From contig CANUEZ040000182.1 in NCBI GenBank assembly GCA_948099385.1, positions 21,267,501 through 21,331,500 of the forward strand: a stretch of DNA of 64,000 nucleotides. The letters are read 5' to 3'. The stretch's first letter is position 1. Each line of letters starts with the position of its first letter. The notes beneath the pieces are model-generated. The model did not search any database. It had not been told where the DNA came from and saw only the letters and a list, made by a program, of their open reading frames with translations. This document shows positions 13,000 through 25,100 of the stretch, one piece after another. The stretch comes from Fasciola hepatica (Eukaryota; Platyhelminthes; Trematoda; Plagiorchiida; Fasciolidae). The position numbers and the translations under genes were made by a program.

Positions 13000-14345
13000 C
13001 ACGCATATATAGAAGGTCGAAATTAGCCTTGGATAAAAAAATTGTTAAATGCACTACAGGAGCTCCAGGCGCTAGCAAGACTTCTTATGGTAAGAGACTT
13101 CAACCTGCAAAGCGTGGTTTGGGTCGCAGGCAGCTGAATGTCGGGTATGGCAGAGGAAGACCCAGTAGACTGGAAGCATCGCAGGACACTAATTCAGCGT
13201 GTTAGAGGCCCAAGATAAAGATCAGGGCAACAGACTTCGCTTTTCTACCTTGTGAGCACAGGGCATGAAATCAACAGATGGGTTGAACTTGCTGCTGGCT
13301 TTGGGCAAAAGTGGCTATATCATAATCGGAGTTTCCCTGTGCCCTAGGCAGGAGAAAGGAGCACGAAAACTGCGTATGAATTCTGGGATGATAATCATAG
13401 GGATATCAGAACTGGGGCTGAAAAACAAGACTGGGAGATAGAGGACGAGGCAGCTTGAGTATACGAAGGGTGGCAGAGAATCGGTGGAAAACTTCTGGAG
13501 CTACAGAACCGGGTTGCCCTAATTCAGTAGTGCGAAAACAAGGGCAAGCCTGCTTGGTTGTCGCCGGCGGTTCGAACAGCAAGCGAAAAGGGGAACGAAG
13601 GCTTGCGAATGTTCAAGGCCGCTGGCGGTGAAAAAGCCTGGCTATGGTAAAATAGGATGAAAACTCGGCGGTAAAAGTCCAGCAAGGGGCAAAAAGGAAC
13701 TTTGAAATGGTACTGGCGAAAGATGACAAACGAAACCCAAAAAAGCTATTATGGATAAGTTCAATCAAAGGCTTTGCTTGGCTCTGTAGTGGAAACTCTG
13801 GTCTCAAAGGAAGGGGAAGAAATATGCAGAACATCATGAGTTGGCTGGGCCTGATAAATCACACCCAATCACCACCACTGGCTGCCATGATCAGTGAATA
13901 TGTCCCTCTTCTATACCATGCAACGCTCAGTCGAGGTGTATTACTGCTGGAGTGGAAGTTAACGATAGTGCGCTCATTCTCGAGCGGATGATAAAAACTT
14001 GTGACTTTCTGTGAGGGTCACGGTCAGGAGAGGAGAACTGCCTTCCCGTAAGCCTCACATGCATTCCGCGCGAGTGTTTAGAGCGACTGGTAAGGGAACG
14101 CATTTCAGAACTCAGAGAACCACAGGTTGCCCAGTAGATGCGGTGCAGGTTTCTGAGGGGCAAACGTTGTCCCCCGAACCCTGAACTGTTTGTAGACAAC
14201 TTCACTGCCCAACCGAATGGGGGCAAGATGGTCGGAGTTTGCTGCCTGAACTTCAGCAAGGCTTTGGCTCAGTCGGCCACAGCCTACTGATGGAAAAGCT
14301 GAAGGCTTTTGGGATGGAAGGGCAAATAATCCTGTTCCTGTGTTA
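13000..14345 (+). pseudogene. LINE D: decayed endonuclease and reverse transcriptase
   Basis: Read on the plus strand, a degraded apurinic-type endonuclease block is visible near 13070-13130, where VRDFNLQSVVW stands for the usual GDFN..S..W. A linker with KDDKRNPKKLLW follows (13707-13760). An RT block near 14230-14340 reads as a FSKA motif and then, after a frameshift, as SVGHSLLMEKLKAFGMEG. Stops and frameshifts are frequent and the RT is cut at about 14345, before the catalytic FADD region. The endonuclease-linker-RT order is that of CR1/Jockey LINEs. It is not the same family as LINE A. Confidence 0.65.
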
Positions 14346-14462
14346 CACCGTGCCTCTATTTTCCCTAGATTATGTTTGGTTTTTGTGTTTATAAAGCTTA
14401 TAACTATCTGTCATTTAGCCAAAAAGACTTAGGAAAAATACCCAAAATTTTCCACGTAGCTT

Positions 14463-16328
14463 TACACTCCCGAAAAGGTCAACTTACTGGCCCAAAATCT
14501 TTCAGCCCTCTTCACATTATCTCCTGAACTGCTTAGGGACGCTCCAAAGGTCCTCCGCAAACATGCTAAAGTCCCGGGTGCAAATCAGGCAATTCGTACT
14601 GTCAGGCTCAGAAAAACCAGGAACACTCAACCTCAGTCTGCAATCAGCCCATGCTCAGTAGCTCTCGTTGATGTTTATGACCTAGTCAACAAGAAGATTA
14701 CCGAGTTAGATCAAAAAGTGGCGGACCTGCATAACCAGATTCAGTCTATCGCTGATATTCTATTGAAGATATCCCCTATATCTTGCTTAATGGAACCCAC
14801 CCCCATAGCTAATCGCCAAAGTCTAGCCATGGCGGGCCGTTTCTTGGACTCAGTTGCGACGAAGTTCATAAGCGTATAGCCAACGCCAAAAATACGAGTT
14901 TTCAACATTCTCGACCGACTGCCCCTGCCGTCAACCAAACTCGCCATCCTGAATGCTTGCAACATGGCACACCACAAGTGCTATTGCACTCGGCTGCGCA
15001 AAGAATTGTAGTGTTACCAATAAAGCACTCGATGACGAAGACTAACAAATTTGTTTATTTGAACAATGACCGTTTTTGGTGGCGCCACTTGCTCCGCCTG
15101 TGTACGTCGTATGCACGCCGTTGCGCTCCTCCAATACACACGTTTTCCCGCTCCAGCGTTTTGAGTTCTGCTTTGCTGCTGTCACATACCGAGGACCAGG
15201 GGCTATAGGCTCTATACGGGAGCAGGTCCTGACTTAACTGAGATTAATCCTAAAGAATCACAACGCAAAGACTGTCTTTTGTAGTTCCAATTCGCTGATA
15301 TAGTAACAGCTAGAGAATTCATAAACAGTTAGCAAATCATTGCTAACACCAACCTATTCAAAGGAATCAGAATATTACCTGATAAAACGCCCCTCCAGAG
15401 AGAGGTTTTTCGATCACTAAAAGGTACCTTAGCTTCACCAATGCAACCCGTGGCTGAAATGCCAGTTGCCGCGTCTTCTTGCTGCCTGTCGAGCCACTCA
15501 GTACCACAAAAGCCCTCAGTTGCCTGCACTACTCTGGTTGACCTAGACCTGACCACGACCCCATCTCCAACACATCCCCTAGCAAACGGCCCTGACTTCT
15601 GCCGTCAACCTCCGCTTCTTCAAACGGCAACGGTATCCATGCCAAACCCACTATTAGCCCAGGGCCACCAAAGTCCCGTGCATCCAAGCCTGCTGCTGCT
15701 ACTGTCAACCTGCTGCCCACAGTCTCACCACGAAGAAAGGCTCCGGGAAAGTCTGTTGCCAACAGTCCGTCCTGCCTTAACTCATGTCCCACCGTCTTGC
15801 GGACACAAATCGTTCATAAAAGCCATGATCTACTATATAGCCATTCGTCCCATCAGCCGACAGAATTCTGTGTCCCCCCACAGCTTTCAGCTACTCCGGC
15901 TACTCCCGTTATCCCCCTCCGTGAGTCTTCTCGCAGCCCCATTTAGAACCCCAACCGAGCGCTCCAAGTACACTCCAAATAATCCATGCTTGTTGGCGAG
16001 CCAGACGCAACCCTGCATCACCCTAAAGCAGCGAACCCCGCCTCGCTGTAATAGCGTGGTACCTCGGCTATTCGACAAGGTCCTCCCAACTCCACGTAAA
16101 AATACAGGCGAAAACGGCCACCGAGTAAAGCATCATCATGCTTCGGGATCAAACATACCTTATTCCCCAAGTATCCCGATACGGTGCCCCAGTCATCTGG
16201 CTGAGCGCCAGCACCTCCCGCCGAACCTCAGTAACCAATTTCTCTCTCCTCCAATGATACAAATAAGAAACCGCCAGTTGAATTATAACCAACGGCCTCG
16301 AATGTTCAAGCACCACGCTCTTTCCTGA
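14463..16328 (+). pseudogene. LINE E: ORF1 fragment of the LINE A family, interrupted by a short element
   Basis: The predicted product is collinear with LINE A ORF1. A PCSVALVDVYD block (PCSVPLVDIHS in LINE A) is followed by a coiled-coil-like heptad stretch, an AGRFLDSVATK block, a CTRLRK block, then after the insertion a DKTPLQREV block and a long Pro/Ser/Thr-rich tail (open from 15441 to 16328). At least two in-frame stops lie in the first half. ORF2 is absent because the sequence runs into the tail of LINE B at about 16345. The role in the intact element would be RNA binding. Confidence 0.75.
15007..15251 (+). mobile_element. 245-bp short element inserted in LINE E, with a 7-bp target duplication
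   Basis: The element starts TGTAGTGTTACC and ends near GAGATTAATCCT. AAAGAAT flanks it on both sides (15000-15006 and 15252-15258). Removing the insert plus one duplicate copy (252 bp) leaves the reading frame of LINE E intact, so this is a real insertion. Related copies lie at 24842-25100 (minus) and 27392-27650 (plus). It contains an AATAAA-type signal near its start and a conserved core GGCGCCACTTGCTCCGCCTG. I see no coding capacity and no convincing tRNA promoter. It could be a SINE or a solo LTR of a very short retrotransposon. Confidence 0.75.
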
Positions 16329-17665
16329 ACACAGGATGGGTCAGCCCAAACAACTACATTTATTTAATAATAATAGCATATTTCTGGACCGTGGTCGAGG
16401 AGCACGCATGTGAGCATAATCACAGTTTGCAATATCACTGAATGAGATGGAAAATTCACAAATTTCAAAGAGAGATTCGGATATCACAGCAGTAGTGGAA
16501 TAACGCCGAGGAGAGTTTAAATGAATCAAAATGACCAAAGAATACAAGGTGAATACGAATTAATTTCGAGTCAACTACGGCAATAGTAATGAATCGGCCG
16601 GATGTAGGAATGCTCAGACGGACGTTGTCCTAGGACGCAGGAAATACAATATTCACAAGAATTATGCAAGAAAATGATCAGTGAGGCATATTCATGTTCA
16701 CTTTAAAAGGTGATTGGCGTTGAGACAAAGGAGGCAGGGAAGAATTTCATGAAGGTTTGCAGGGGAATACTAATTTTCATGGATTTGCGGATATCAAAAG
16801 GAATAGTACCCCTCGAAAAGGTGAGACAATTTCCATGAAGGTATTGTGTGTCATCCGGTGTCGGCAGTTCGCACGTAGTGGAAAATGGATGAAGTTCCAG
16901 GAAGGAATGATCAGCAATCGGAATGCCGTGTTCACGAGGAACAAAATAAGGCAGGGCATGGGTGAAAATGTTTGCAACAGACCATTTTATGCTGGTAGAT
17001 TGGCGAAAACATCATTCTGTTGAGTTTCTTGTGGTTTTTCTGTGTCCGAGTTGGGCTTTATGGGCAAGGGTTGACTGCGGTTTTTTGTTCGCTGTTTCAT
17101 CGTGGGAAGGAGGCGGGCATCGCCGAATCTGGACCGATCACTATTTAATCAGGAGTCATCGCACGGCGACTTCGACATCGGGAGGGTCTTGTAGTGAGAA
17201 TTCTTCAGTAAGCCGCAGAGGGACATATGCAGCAATACCAGGACTTCTTTCGGGCGAAACCCGGTGGCTAGATCGTATTCGCGGTAGCCAGCATTTGGTG
17301 CGGTTGTAGACAGGCAGAAAAAAGATAACCTGTCTGCATGATATATTACAGCCAGGCAACGTGATGGCCGGGTGGTTCTAAAATTGAAAAAGGGAGGAAC
17401 GCCGCCTGGTAGATGTTCCAGATGAGGGTTAGCGTGAGCAAAATAACGGATACGGGTACGGAGGTTGGAAATGAGGCACATTGGTCTAAGTGAAATGAGG
17501 GGTCGTTGGTATTGTGACTCGGTGTTCGTGAGGGCTAATTGGGTTTACACTACCAGGCAAAATTATTGATTACCGATTCGGCCGTTCACCGAGAAGTCTT
17601 ATCTTTAGGCGTTAATAAAGCCGTGGAGGTGCATTTGGACTAGGGTCTGGGGGCTACGTGAGAAG

Positions 17666-17865
17666 GCAGCTGGGCAACACGAAGAACCGTGAATGACAAG
17701 TTTGCATACTAGGTCTAGGGGATATATGACAAATCCCACAGTGGTGTTTTACAGGTCACTAGGAAGCAGCTGGGACACACTAAGAATCAAAATGGCAAGT
17801 TTTATGATAGACCCAGAGGATGTATGACAAATCGTATCGTGGGGCACCCACAGGTCTAATGCTGC
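17666..17865. repeat. Two tandem ~100-bp units in the LINE B 3' UTR
   Basis: The units begin at 17666 and 17766, each with GCAGCTGGG, and share TATGACAAATC and an ACAGGTC motif. They are the mirror of 1631-1830. Confidence 0.65.
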
Positions 17866-18855
17866 AGGTTGCTGTTAGGTTAGGCTATGAACTGGAGAGT
17901 GGGCTGGATTATGGGACAAGAGAAACCCCGCTTTCTTACAAAAAGGAGGAAAAGCAGGTACGCGAGCGAAAAATACGGGCGCTTTTCTCTACGTTCTTAC
18001 ATGTATGTTTATATATACAATAATATCTACATGGATATAATTAGCGCTTTCATGAGACGCGTCTGTCGTCCGATGTATCGACTTGTTGTCCAGGGCCACG
18101 GTGGTTTTGCAGCTGACGTCACCAAACATGCCAGGCGTGCATGGGAAGGTACGAGGTGATTGAAACTTAGAGCGGGAAGTGGAGAGACCAGTTCGCCATT
18201 ACCCCCGATTCAGTCTCGTGCGTAGGAACCAAGAGCATATCAAGCGGACAAGGGCGGTGTGGTGTTTTCCCTTTCGCAGGGTTAGATGTGAGCTGATGGG
18301 AGACACCCATGATTGGAGTTTGCCCATTTCCTTCATAGCCCGATATTATTGGCATTTATAGATCAAATTGATCCCACCAGATCTTTTTTGTTCTCCACTT
18401 TTTTTCTAACAAAGGGGTGGTTGAGCCCATATAGGAACTTTCCATAGCCCCTCCGCCCGACTGTAATTTTCCGCGTGTCATTTTTTGTAACTGCTGTGGG
18501 TGGTCTTATTCCCCCACATCCGGACGCAGCTATGGTGAAGGTGCCGTTGAAATCAGGGGTTTTGCTTGCATGGGATGGGAAAATACGGATTGGAGCTAAG
18601 CAAACAAAACGAGTGTTGTAATGCACGCACCTGTATATGTGTTTTAGTCTCATACAGCGCCAGACCGTGCCTAAAACTGCCAGAGGCCGTTCTGGTGTGG
18701 TTGAGTTAGGCTGCGCCAGTAGCGTTCATGTTGGGAAATATAAAAGGAGGGAGTTGAGGCCAAAAGGTAGATATGGAGAGGTGGGCGTGTGGGATGAAAG
18801 ATTTATAACCGGAACGATTAAGGAAAGCAAATTACGACTGCTCAAGAAAGCTGAA

Positions 18856-20814
18856 AGGAGCGAAGACAGAATAAATAAGAGAAAAGGTGAAGGATTCAGA
18901 GTGAAGTAGTGGGTGGTGGGACTTAATATCCTGGGATCCAGCAACACTGAACCATTTGGTGCCAGGGGAAAACATCAATGGCTAAAAATCTCCAGATAGA
19001 GGAAAGTTGTTTTTCATGGCTGCCCTAGTACTATATAGTGAGGGAGACAGTAATTGTTTAGACATAGTTGTGAAGACCGACTAGTGAATTAGATAAGGCA
19101 GGGTTGTATGGGGGTTAGGTGATAGTAGGTGAACGTGGGTGAGTAGCAAGAACCGGCAGGCATCTAGCTAGTTATAGTTGTAAACGACAAAACTGTATCT
19201 TTCTGCAGTGTGGGTTATGTGCGGTATACTTGAAAAAGTGATAATAAATGGTAAGCCTAGCGTCTGTCGTTAGGCAGGGAATGGTAGGTTTTGGACAAAG
19301 TGCCATGATCCTAGTAGCGGAGCCCGTTTTCGAGGGCCAGCTCGACGGATGGCAGGGAGCGGGAAGGGAGACGGAAGCCAGGGTTCTAAAGTTCGATGCC
19401 TTCTTCATAGGCTCGATCCTCAGATATGCTGGCGTTAGTCAAAGATAACATATGGCTAACGGTAAGTTGTGATTTAAGGGACTGACTAAACTGGGTTGTT
19501 GACGTACATTTGCGAATAGCCGGGGGTAGCTTGTTCCAAAGCTTTGAATATTTAATGAGAAAGAAGTTGGATCTTATGCCAGCCTGGACTGTGGTATGGT
19601 CAGACTGGAGTCTCTGTGGCGCAGAGGGTAAGGTGAGGGTAGCAAAAACTGTATGGAGTTGGAAGAAGTGAACGCAGAACGATGAATAAGTCTATATACG
19701 AAACACAGGTTAAGCGTGACATGTCTAAGCCATACGGGTCGGAGTTTAGTAGAGTGCATCATTCTTTATAGCTCAGTGGAAAAGAATATCCTATTAGCTT
19801 CTTGGTGAAGGTGCGCTGGACTTTCTCCAGGCGTATTCTATCCGATTTACAGATTCCAGAGAAGGTTTTAGGGGAATATTCCAGGCGGGGTCTGGCATGG
19901 GATTGGTATGAAAGGAGAATGCTGTGTTTCATTTTAAATGCTCTGAGAACTAGGCCTATTATCTGTCTGGCCTTGGCCGTCTGAAATGAGACGTGTTCCG
20001 AGAATTGTAGATTGTTATTTTATGAAAGCCAAAGATCCTTCACTGATGAGCTTGGGGTGATGGGTACTTGGTTCACTGACAGAGTTCCGAGAGGTGCTTG
20101 ACATCTGTAGGTTGCGTAGAAGCTTTTGGATGTCGAGAAGCACATCTGCCATGAAGTGCACCATTGATCAAGTTTCTCAAGATCATTATCTATTTCAGAC
20201 AGCGTTGTGCTCAAATCTTGATGACGGAACTCACAAACGATTTTGATGTCGTCGGCGAACAGAAAAGGCGTGCCATGTTGCACAATCGAAAAAATGTCGT
20301 CAATATAGAGTAAGAAAAATAGCGTACCAAGTACACTTCCTTGTATGACTCCACCAGTGACAGGTACCGGTTGCGATAGATAACCATTAGCATATACAAC
20401 CTGGGTTCGGTCCGACAGGTAGGAATTTATCCATGATAAAAGCGGGTCATGGATACCATAGGCCCGGAGTTTTGTTAACAACCGGGAGTGAGGAACTCGG
20501 TCAAATGCCTTGGTCATATCGAGGTAGATGATAATCATAGATTTTCCGTCGTCAGCTGCCGTGGTCAGTAGGTTGAAGTAATCAAACTGGCATGTGGTAC
20601 AAGAACATGACTTTAGGAAGCCATGTGGACCACTGTGAATGAGGTTATGGGAAATGAGATAATCGGACATCCGATGTTTAATCAAACGCTGCATTACTCT
20701 GGCAGCTAAAGGGGTATGGTTAATAGGACGATTATTTGGAGGGTCATGCACTGGACCATTTTTGTGGTTAGGAATAATGGATGACGTTTTCCACTGGGAT
20801 GGAAAAACGCCATT
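18856..20814. repeat. Left copy of inverted repeat with 25433-27391
   Basis: Position x pairs with 46247-x across about 1.96 kb of LINE B. Identity looks nearly complete by eye and includes the same frameshifts and stop codons. This block also has a short direct copy (18856-19132 equals 25101-25377, offset 6245). Confidence 0.85.
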
Positions 20815-21003
20815 TTTAAAGGATAAGTTGTGGAGATTCATAAAGATAGCAGCGACGTCAGTTCCACCAAGATGAAAGAGTGCTGGGGGGATGCCGTCAT
20901 AGCCATGGCGGGAGGAGGGTCCAACACGCAGCAGCGGGTGAGTCACGTCGTTCAAACTGAATTCAATGTCAGAGAGAACTTGTTCGGTTATGAGGGGTTG
21001 AAA
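19570..21003 (-). pseudogene. LINE B reverse transcriptase remnant
   Basis: The open frame 20020-20955 gives a partial RT. It shows a GYDGIPP block, WKTSSIIPNHKNG, the LDMTKAFDRVPHSRLL motif with the first catalytic Asp, GVIQGSVLGTLFFLLYIDDI, and an intact FADD catalytic motif near 20250. A TAA at 20020 replaces the Tyr found at this position in LINE A. Downstream parts (19802-20016 and 19574-19762) continue the thumb and C-terminal domain after a frameshift. No endonuclease is present because the copy is 5'-truncated. It is dead but well conserved, close to LINE A in sequence. Confidence 0.85.
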
Positions 21004-21087
21004 AAGGCAGTAGTGTCCGACTTGGAATACGCGGCGATATTGCTCCTACCAGTGAGGGTCCAGATGGGTTGCAAGCTTTGTCAGATA

Positions 21088-21165
21088 CCCAAGTAGCACA
21101 TTGCCCAACCCTGTTGGACACTGCCCAATGAAGCGTTGGGGTGGCGCACATTACCATCATTTCTC
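21088..21165. repeat. GCCCAA-rich short motif block
   Basis: The block CCCAAGTAGCAC followed by several GCCCAA and TTGGGG units, and ending ATTACCAT, resembles the beginning of the 53-bp array upstream of LINE A (58189-58278: CCCAAGTAGCAC ... CTTACCAT). It may be a short mobile or hairpin-forming unit. It is mirrored at 30600-30677. Confidence 0.35.
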
Positions 21166-21739
21166 ATAATGATCAACACAGACTTTCGTGAAACAAAAAA
21201 GCAACTGTTATATGTATGTTTTTTACCAAGTCGCCAGATATGAATTCGGTACATTTAGGCTTCATTTTGTTTTACTGACTGCACTGGTGATCGAGCGGTG
21301 CCATACTTGTTCGCCGTATTCTCTCGTGGTAGGTTGTTTCATCCCTTGAAGGGAGTAATTGAGGTCTTCATTGTCAACGTTTATGTTATAAGTGTGCTAT
21401 GTTTCCCGTCTTACATAACCGCATGCTGGAATTTGCCCAAGGTGTTTTAAGTGTTTTCGTACAAGAAATGGCGAAATCGTATGGCCCCGAGCATATTGTT
21501 TAGAACGTGCATTGCTTGACCCACCTAGATGAGGATACACGGAACGCTGGACAACTTTTCCAGCTTCCCGTATGAATCTCATTTGGGCAAGCTTAAGCAC
21601 TTGATTAAGGGGCCTGCAAAACCAGCCGAACAGTTGCACAAGCGTTTACTCGATTTGAGTACCTGTCCTTAGAAGGAAGGAACGCTCCTCGTGGACGACA
21701 CTTTAATACCAATACCCCGTATGAGTAAAACCCCTGTTC
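21166..21739. other. Unassigned DNA inside the palindrome arm
   Basis: No domain recognised on either strand. Positions 21453-22175 are missing from the right arm. Confidence 0.3.
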
Positions 21740-22385
21740 CTGTTTGATAAACGGGGTATTTTTTTCCAATGTGCGTCCGGACAACGTCATGATAATAAAT
21801 GGCAAACCAGCAATGATTTTCAATGTTCTGAACGATGAGGTTTACTTTCAGTACTTCAATGTTCTTTGCGCTATGGCGCAAACAACAACCCAGCAAAGGT
21901 TGAAATGCGTTTCGCACCTTCGAAGTGTAAAACTGGATGGCTCAGTCAGCCATGCTGATGTCCGAAATCGCGCATTAGATAATAATTCAGATAATATTCT
22001 TTCACAGCGTATCCAGCTTAGTAGACTTCATTGGTTGGGGCACTTGTTACATTTGGCAAACACACGTCTAACGTACCGTGTCCTATTCTCCGTTCCTTCT
22101 AGGGGGTGGAAAAACCAAGTGGCCAACAGATGACGTGGCAGCAGGGGATGAGGAAATGTACAGCAAACTGAGGAAAAGTAGGTGCTTCACGTCTTAGTGG
22201 TTGGAGTTTCAAAGATCCCTCAACAAGTTGGTTGGAGACTCTGAAGGATATGGCAGCAAACGATGGACAGTGGTGATCGTGTTGTCACTTTCTGTTGAAT
22301 CAGGATGATTGATCATTGTGTTTGAACAGTTAGACTGTGTATTGTGTGGGGCGTTCTTTCATTTCCTCAAAGCTGTATGTCCACT
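21740..22385 (+). pseudogene. RTE-1: C-terminal end and 3' UTR of an RTE-type LINE
   Basis: The frame 21744-22133 ends in a block typical of RTE ORF2 C-termini: VSHADVRNRAL, then RLHWLGHLLHLANTRLTYRVLFS. Degraded frames follow that include WGVSK-like and DMAAN-like remnants up to about 22275. The 3' UTR from 22308 to 22385 is nearly the same as 44090-44165 in RTE-3, which supports the assignment. No catalytic RT part is present. The part left of 22176 has no mirror in the right arm. Confidence 0.7.
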
Positions 22386-22499
22386 TCATTTCCATTTTTT
22401 ATATTTGGCCGTTCTTATGCTATGTGGAGTTTGGTGTGAGAGGCAGTATGCAGTGGGACTTACCCAGCTGCTTAAAGCCTTACGATAATTACTATGGTG

Positions 22500-22765
22500 A
22501 GTGCAGCTGGCCTCGGGCCGGATAGCCTATTCCAAGTTGCTCTGGATTCTAGGACAGGGAGATACCGAAAGAAGCTGACGAAAGTTCAGGTTGGGTCAAC
22601 GACTAGATCGTACCTCTTCAACAACAGGATAGTGAACAGTTGGAATGGCCTGCCTGGTGGAATGCTAGACCTGCAGACAGTCCAGTCCTTCAGAGGTACC
22701 CTAAAAAGTAGGTGATATGATATATCTCCTTGTAATGAGCGTTAAGTACGTATAGTGGATGAATG
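22500..22765 (+). pseudogene. LINE ORF2 C-terminal fragment with short tail
   Basis: The frame 22494-22715 reads TRSYLFNNRIVNSWNGLP followed by a short basic end and a stop. This is the conserved C-terminal block after the RT of CR1-like LINEs (R.FFS.RVVN.WN.LP). About 40 bases later comes GGATGAATGAATG, which may be the element's short tail. Nothing upstream of this block belongs to it, so it is a strongly 5'-truncated copy. It is mirrored at 29727-29992. Confidence 0.65.
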
Positions 22766-22789
22766 AATGTTAGCACTACGGCCCGTCCG

Positions 22790-24841
22790 AGGTGTTTTCT
22801 GGTTGACTTTTTCGTGTAGTGCGTAATGTCTCTCGCGGTTGAAATGCGATGAGGCTTTCCGTTTCCCTCTCATTTTTAGGGGGGGGGTCGGTGAAATACA
22901 CTGTGCGTTGGTGGGAGCGTAACTGGTGTCTATACCTTTGAGAGAACTCTGGAAGCTCAATTGGCCGTGGCCATTACCTGTCTTGTGCAAAACAGTGCCC
23001 TGGATAAGTCAAATGAGTCAGATATGTATGTGCAAAAATGGTTCGACCCCTCGGGTTCTGCGCCCGATGGGCCCTCTAAACCAAATCTGTATAATTGTGA
23101 AAATCTGCAGGGCTCTAAGCTGGAAGTATAGTTTACCGACGTTTGCAGCCTTTGGACAAAATGGGGGGAACTTGCTGACAGATGCCACTACACCGGTGTC
23201 ATTGCAGTGACTAAATTCTGAGTGACAGCAATAGAACCTACGAACTGTCCACCGCTCAGTAACCTGCGTCATCTTCCAGGCGAACCGGCAGAGCGGACGA
23301 CGGGAGGTGTACTGCTTCAAATTAGGCCTGGATAAGACCAATGGGAGCACTTAGATGCAGTAAGCACTGACGATATTCAGTTTGTTGCATGTGTTCTACG
23401 AATAGAGAACCCAAACCGAGTGATTGCTTGTGTCCGTCGCAGTTCAGATTCAACTCCAGAGGAGAATGGGGAACTCCTTAGCCTTTTTCCTCGGGTCAAA
23501 CAAGCCGCCCCAGACCTAGTGTTCATGGGGGATTAAAATTCAAACAAAATCAGCTGGGTGAAGCATGGCGAAGCCACCACTAAATCTGGGAGGGCACTCA
23601 TGGACTGGTCAGAGCTATGTAGTTTATGGAAACACGTCAACGAACCCACCAAACATAGCACGGGTCATGTACTATCCCTTCTGGGCCTCATCTTCACCAC
23701 TAGCTTACTTGACTTTGGTGGGATGATGATCCAGGCACTGCTCGGGAAAAATGACCAGTGTGAGTTCATCTTCCTAACAAAAACCTAAAAAGGCCTAAAA
23801 GCGCGAAAACCGCCAGAAATTCTAGAGGAATAGATACGGCAACTCTCTCACAGAGAGCCCCGGAGATGAACTGGCCGCCACAGAGTGAAAACCCAACACT
23901 AGTTTAGAGATGAGAAAACATCAAAGGCGGTTTATTGACACTCACGGACGAGCTCGCTCCTGCCAGAAGCATGAAGAACCACAGTACGTCCTCTTGGTGG
24001 ACACCTGCGAATAAGTGGGCCTAGCTACAACTAAACCGTTGCCGGCAGAGATATCTACAGTATCACAGGTACCTCTCACGGGAGAAATACAAACAAAAAA
24101 GAAACAATGCCATCGAGAGATAGCGCTCAACGAAATAAAAATTGGGACTGAAACTAGTCTTGCAGGTAACTTTAAACCCGAAGTGATTCTACAATAGTGT
24201 ATAATCAAAGGCTGCCCTCAGAAAAACGGCTGGGGAACTGTACCTTGAGGGTTTACCGGATCGACATGGCACAGACTTTGAGCTTCCCTCTCAGCGTGTG
24301 CCCAAACTAGAGGACTTAGAGGTCATCTCACGGACGGTATGAAACATCCTGGAAGGAATTTACCCACAATAGGCAACAGGGTCAGACGAAGTTTGCCCAG
24401 CAATGGTAGAACTCCTAGCAAAGGTAATTGGTCACCCGACCTAAATGCCTTTCGTCGCCTACATTCGTGAATGCAGGGTTCCCACAGAATAGAAAAAAGC
24501 CAGAGTTTTAGTCCCTCACAAAAAATGGCCCCCGAACCGAGGCAGAAAGATAAGGACCAATCAGTCTGACCAGCGTAATAGGCAAATGCATCAAAAGGCA
24601 GTTTAGAGGTCGCAATGCTGCACATGTCGCCGAAAATGGCATGTTAAAGTATACACAACGTTGTTCTGTGAAAGTCAGCTCCAGCCTCTCAAGCCTAATG
24701 TCCTTCCTTGACGATATTGCCAGACATCTTGCCGAAGGACAAGAGGTCCAAGTTTGCAACCCGGACCTCAGCAAAGCCTTCGACGCTGTGAACCATAGAC
24801 TTTTAGCGGCGAACCTGTCGGCTTCGGACTTTTAGAAATTT
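22790..24841 (+). pseudogene. LINE F: decayed endonuclease and reverse transcriptase
   Basis: A heavily mutated LINE. The endonuclease remnant lies around 23380-23790 (a WGIKIQTKSAG stretch at the GDFN position, then NEPTKH). The RT begins near 24380 with a degraded SDEVCPAMVELL block (usual DG.P...L), continues through a GKC-type block near 24570, and ends at 24770-24835 with NPDLSKAFDAVNHRLL, the first catalytic Asp motif. Numerous stops break it. It is cut directly after this motif by the short element. It is distinct from the LINE A family and is mirrored on the minus strand. Confidence 0.65.
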
Positions 24842-25100
24842 TCTCATTTATTTCAGGACCTGCTTCCGTATAGAGTCTACAGCCCCTGGTCCTCGGTTCG
24901 TGGCACGATAGCGAATACATTCGGCAGCGCGCAAAGCAGAACTCAAAACGCTGGAGCGGGACAACGTGTGCATTGGAGGAGCGCAACGGCGTGCAGACGA
25001 CGCACACAGGCGGAGCAAGTGGCGCCACTCAAAACGGTAAATGTTCAAATAAACAAATTTGTTAGTCTTTGTCATCAAGTGCATTATTGTTAGCATTACA
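24842..25100 (-). mobile_element. Short element copy, minus orientation
   Basis: Reverse-complement relative of 15007-15251. It keeps the TGTAATGCTAAC start (at 25100), the GGCGCCACTTGCTCCGCC core, and the GGACCAGGGGCT and GCAGGTCCTGA ends. One flank is LINE F, the other LINE B 3' UTR, so no target duplication can be shown. The site may be a recombination point. Confidence 0.7.

Larger units (their letters stand above)
16360..21003 (-). mobile_element. LINE B: 5'-truncated CR1/Jockey-type LINE with a long 3' UTR
   Basis: Minus-strand element with its 5' truncation near 21003, RT-domain remnant at 19570-21003, 3' UTR from about 19170 down to 16378, and a TAATAATA tail at 16360-16377 where it meets LINE E. 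The distal 2 kb of its 3' UTR is the source-type sequence for the truncated copy at 1119-3142. Its coding part and proximal 3' UTR occur again, inverted, at 25433-27391, and 277 bp occur directly at 25101-25377. All copies share the same frame lesions, so those came from duplication of DNA rather than from separate retrotransposition. Confidence 0.7.

Noticed and set aside
16962..17481. Overlapping open frames of 110-115 residues on both strands in the 2-kb repeat (also at 2015-2534)
   Set aside because: Frames on both strands at once, no motif, and a position inside LINE 3' UTR; conservation between the copies is at DNA level only.
1119..18377. The inverted 2-kb copies as terminal inverted repeats of one 17-kb transposon
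   Set aside because: Each copy ends in a LINE-type tail on its 3' side, the right one is continuous with LINE B, and the DNA between them is a mosaic of unrelated remnants without a transposase.
23018..23350. 110-residue minus-strand open frame repeated at 29142-29474
   Set aside because: Its repetition follows from the palindrome. It lies antisense to the decayed LINE F endonuclease and has no motif of its own.
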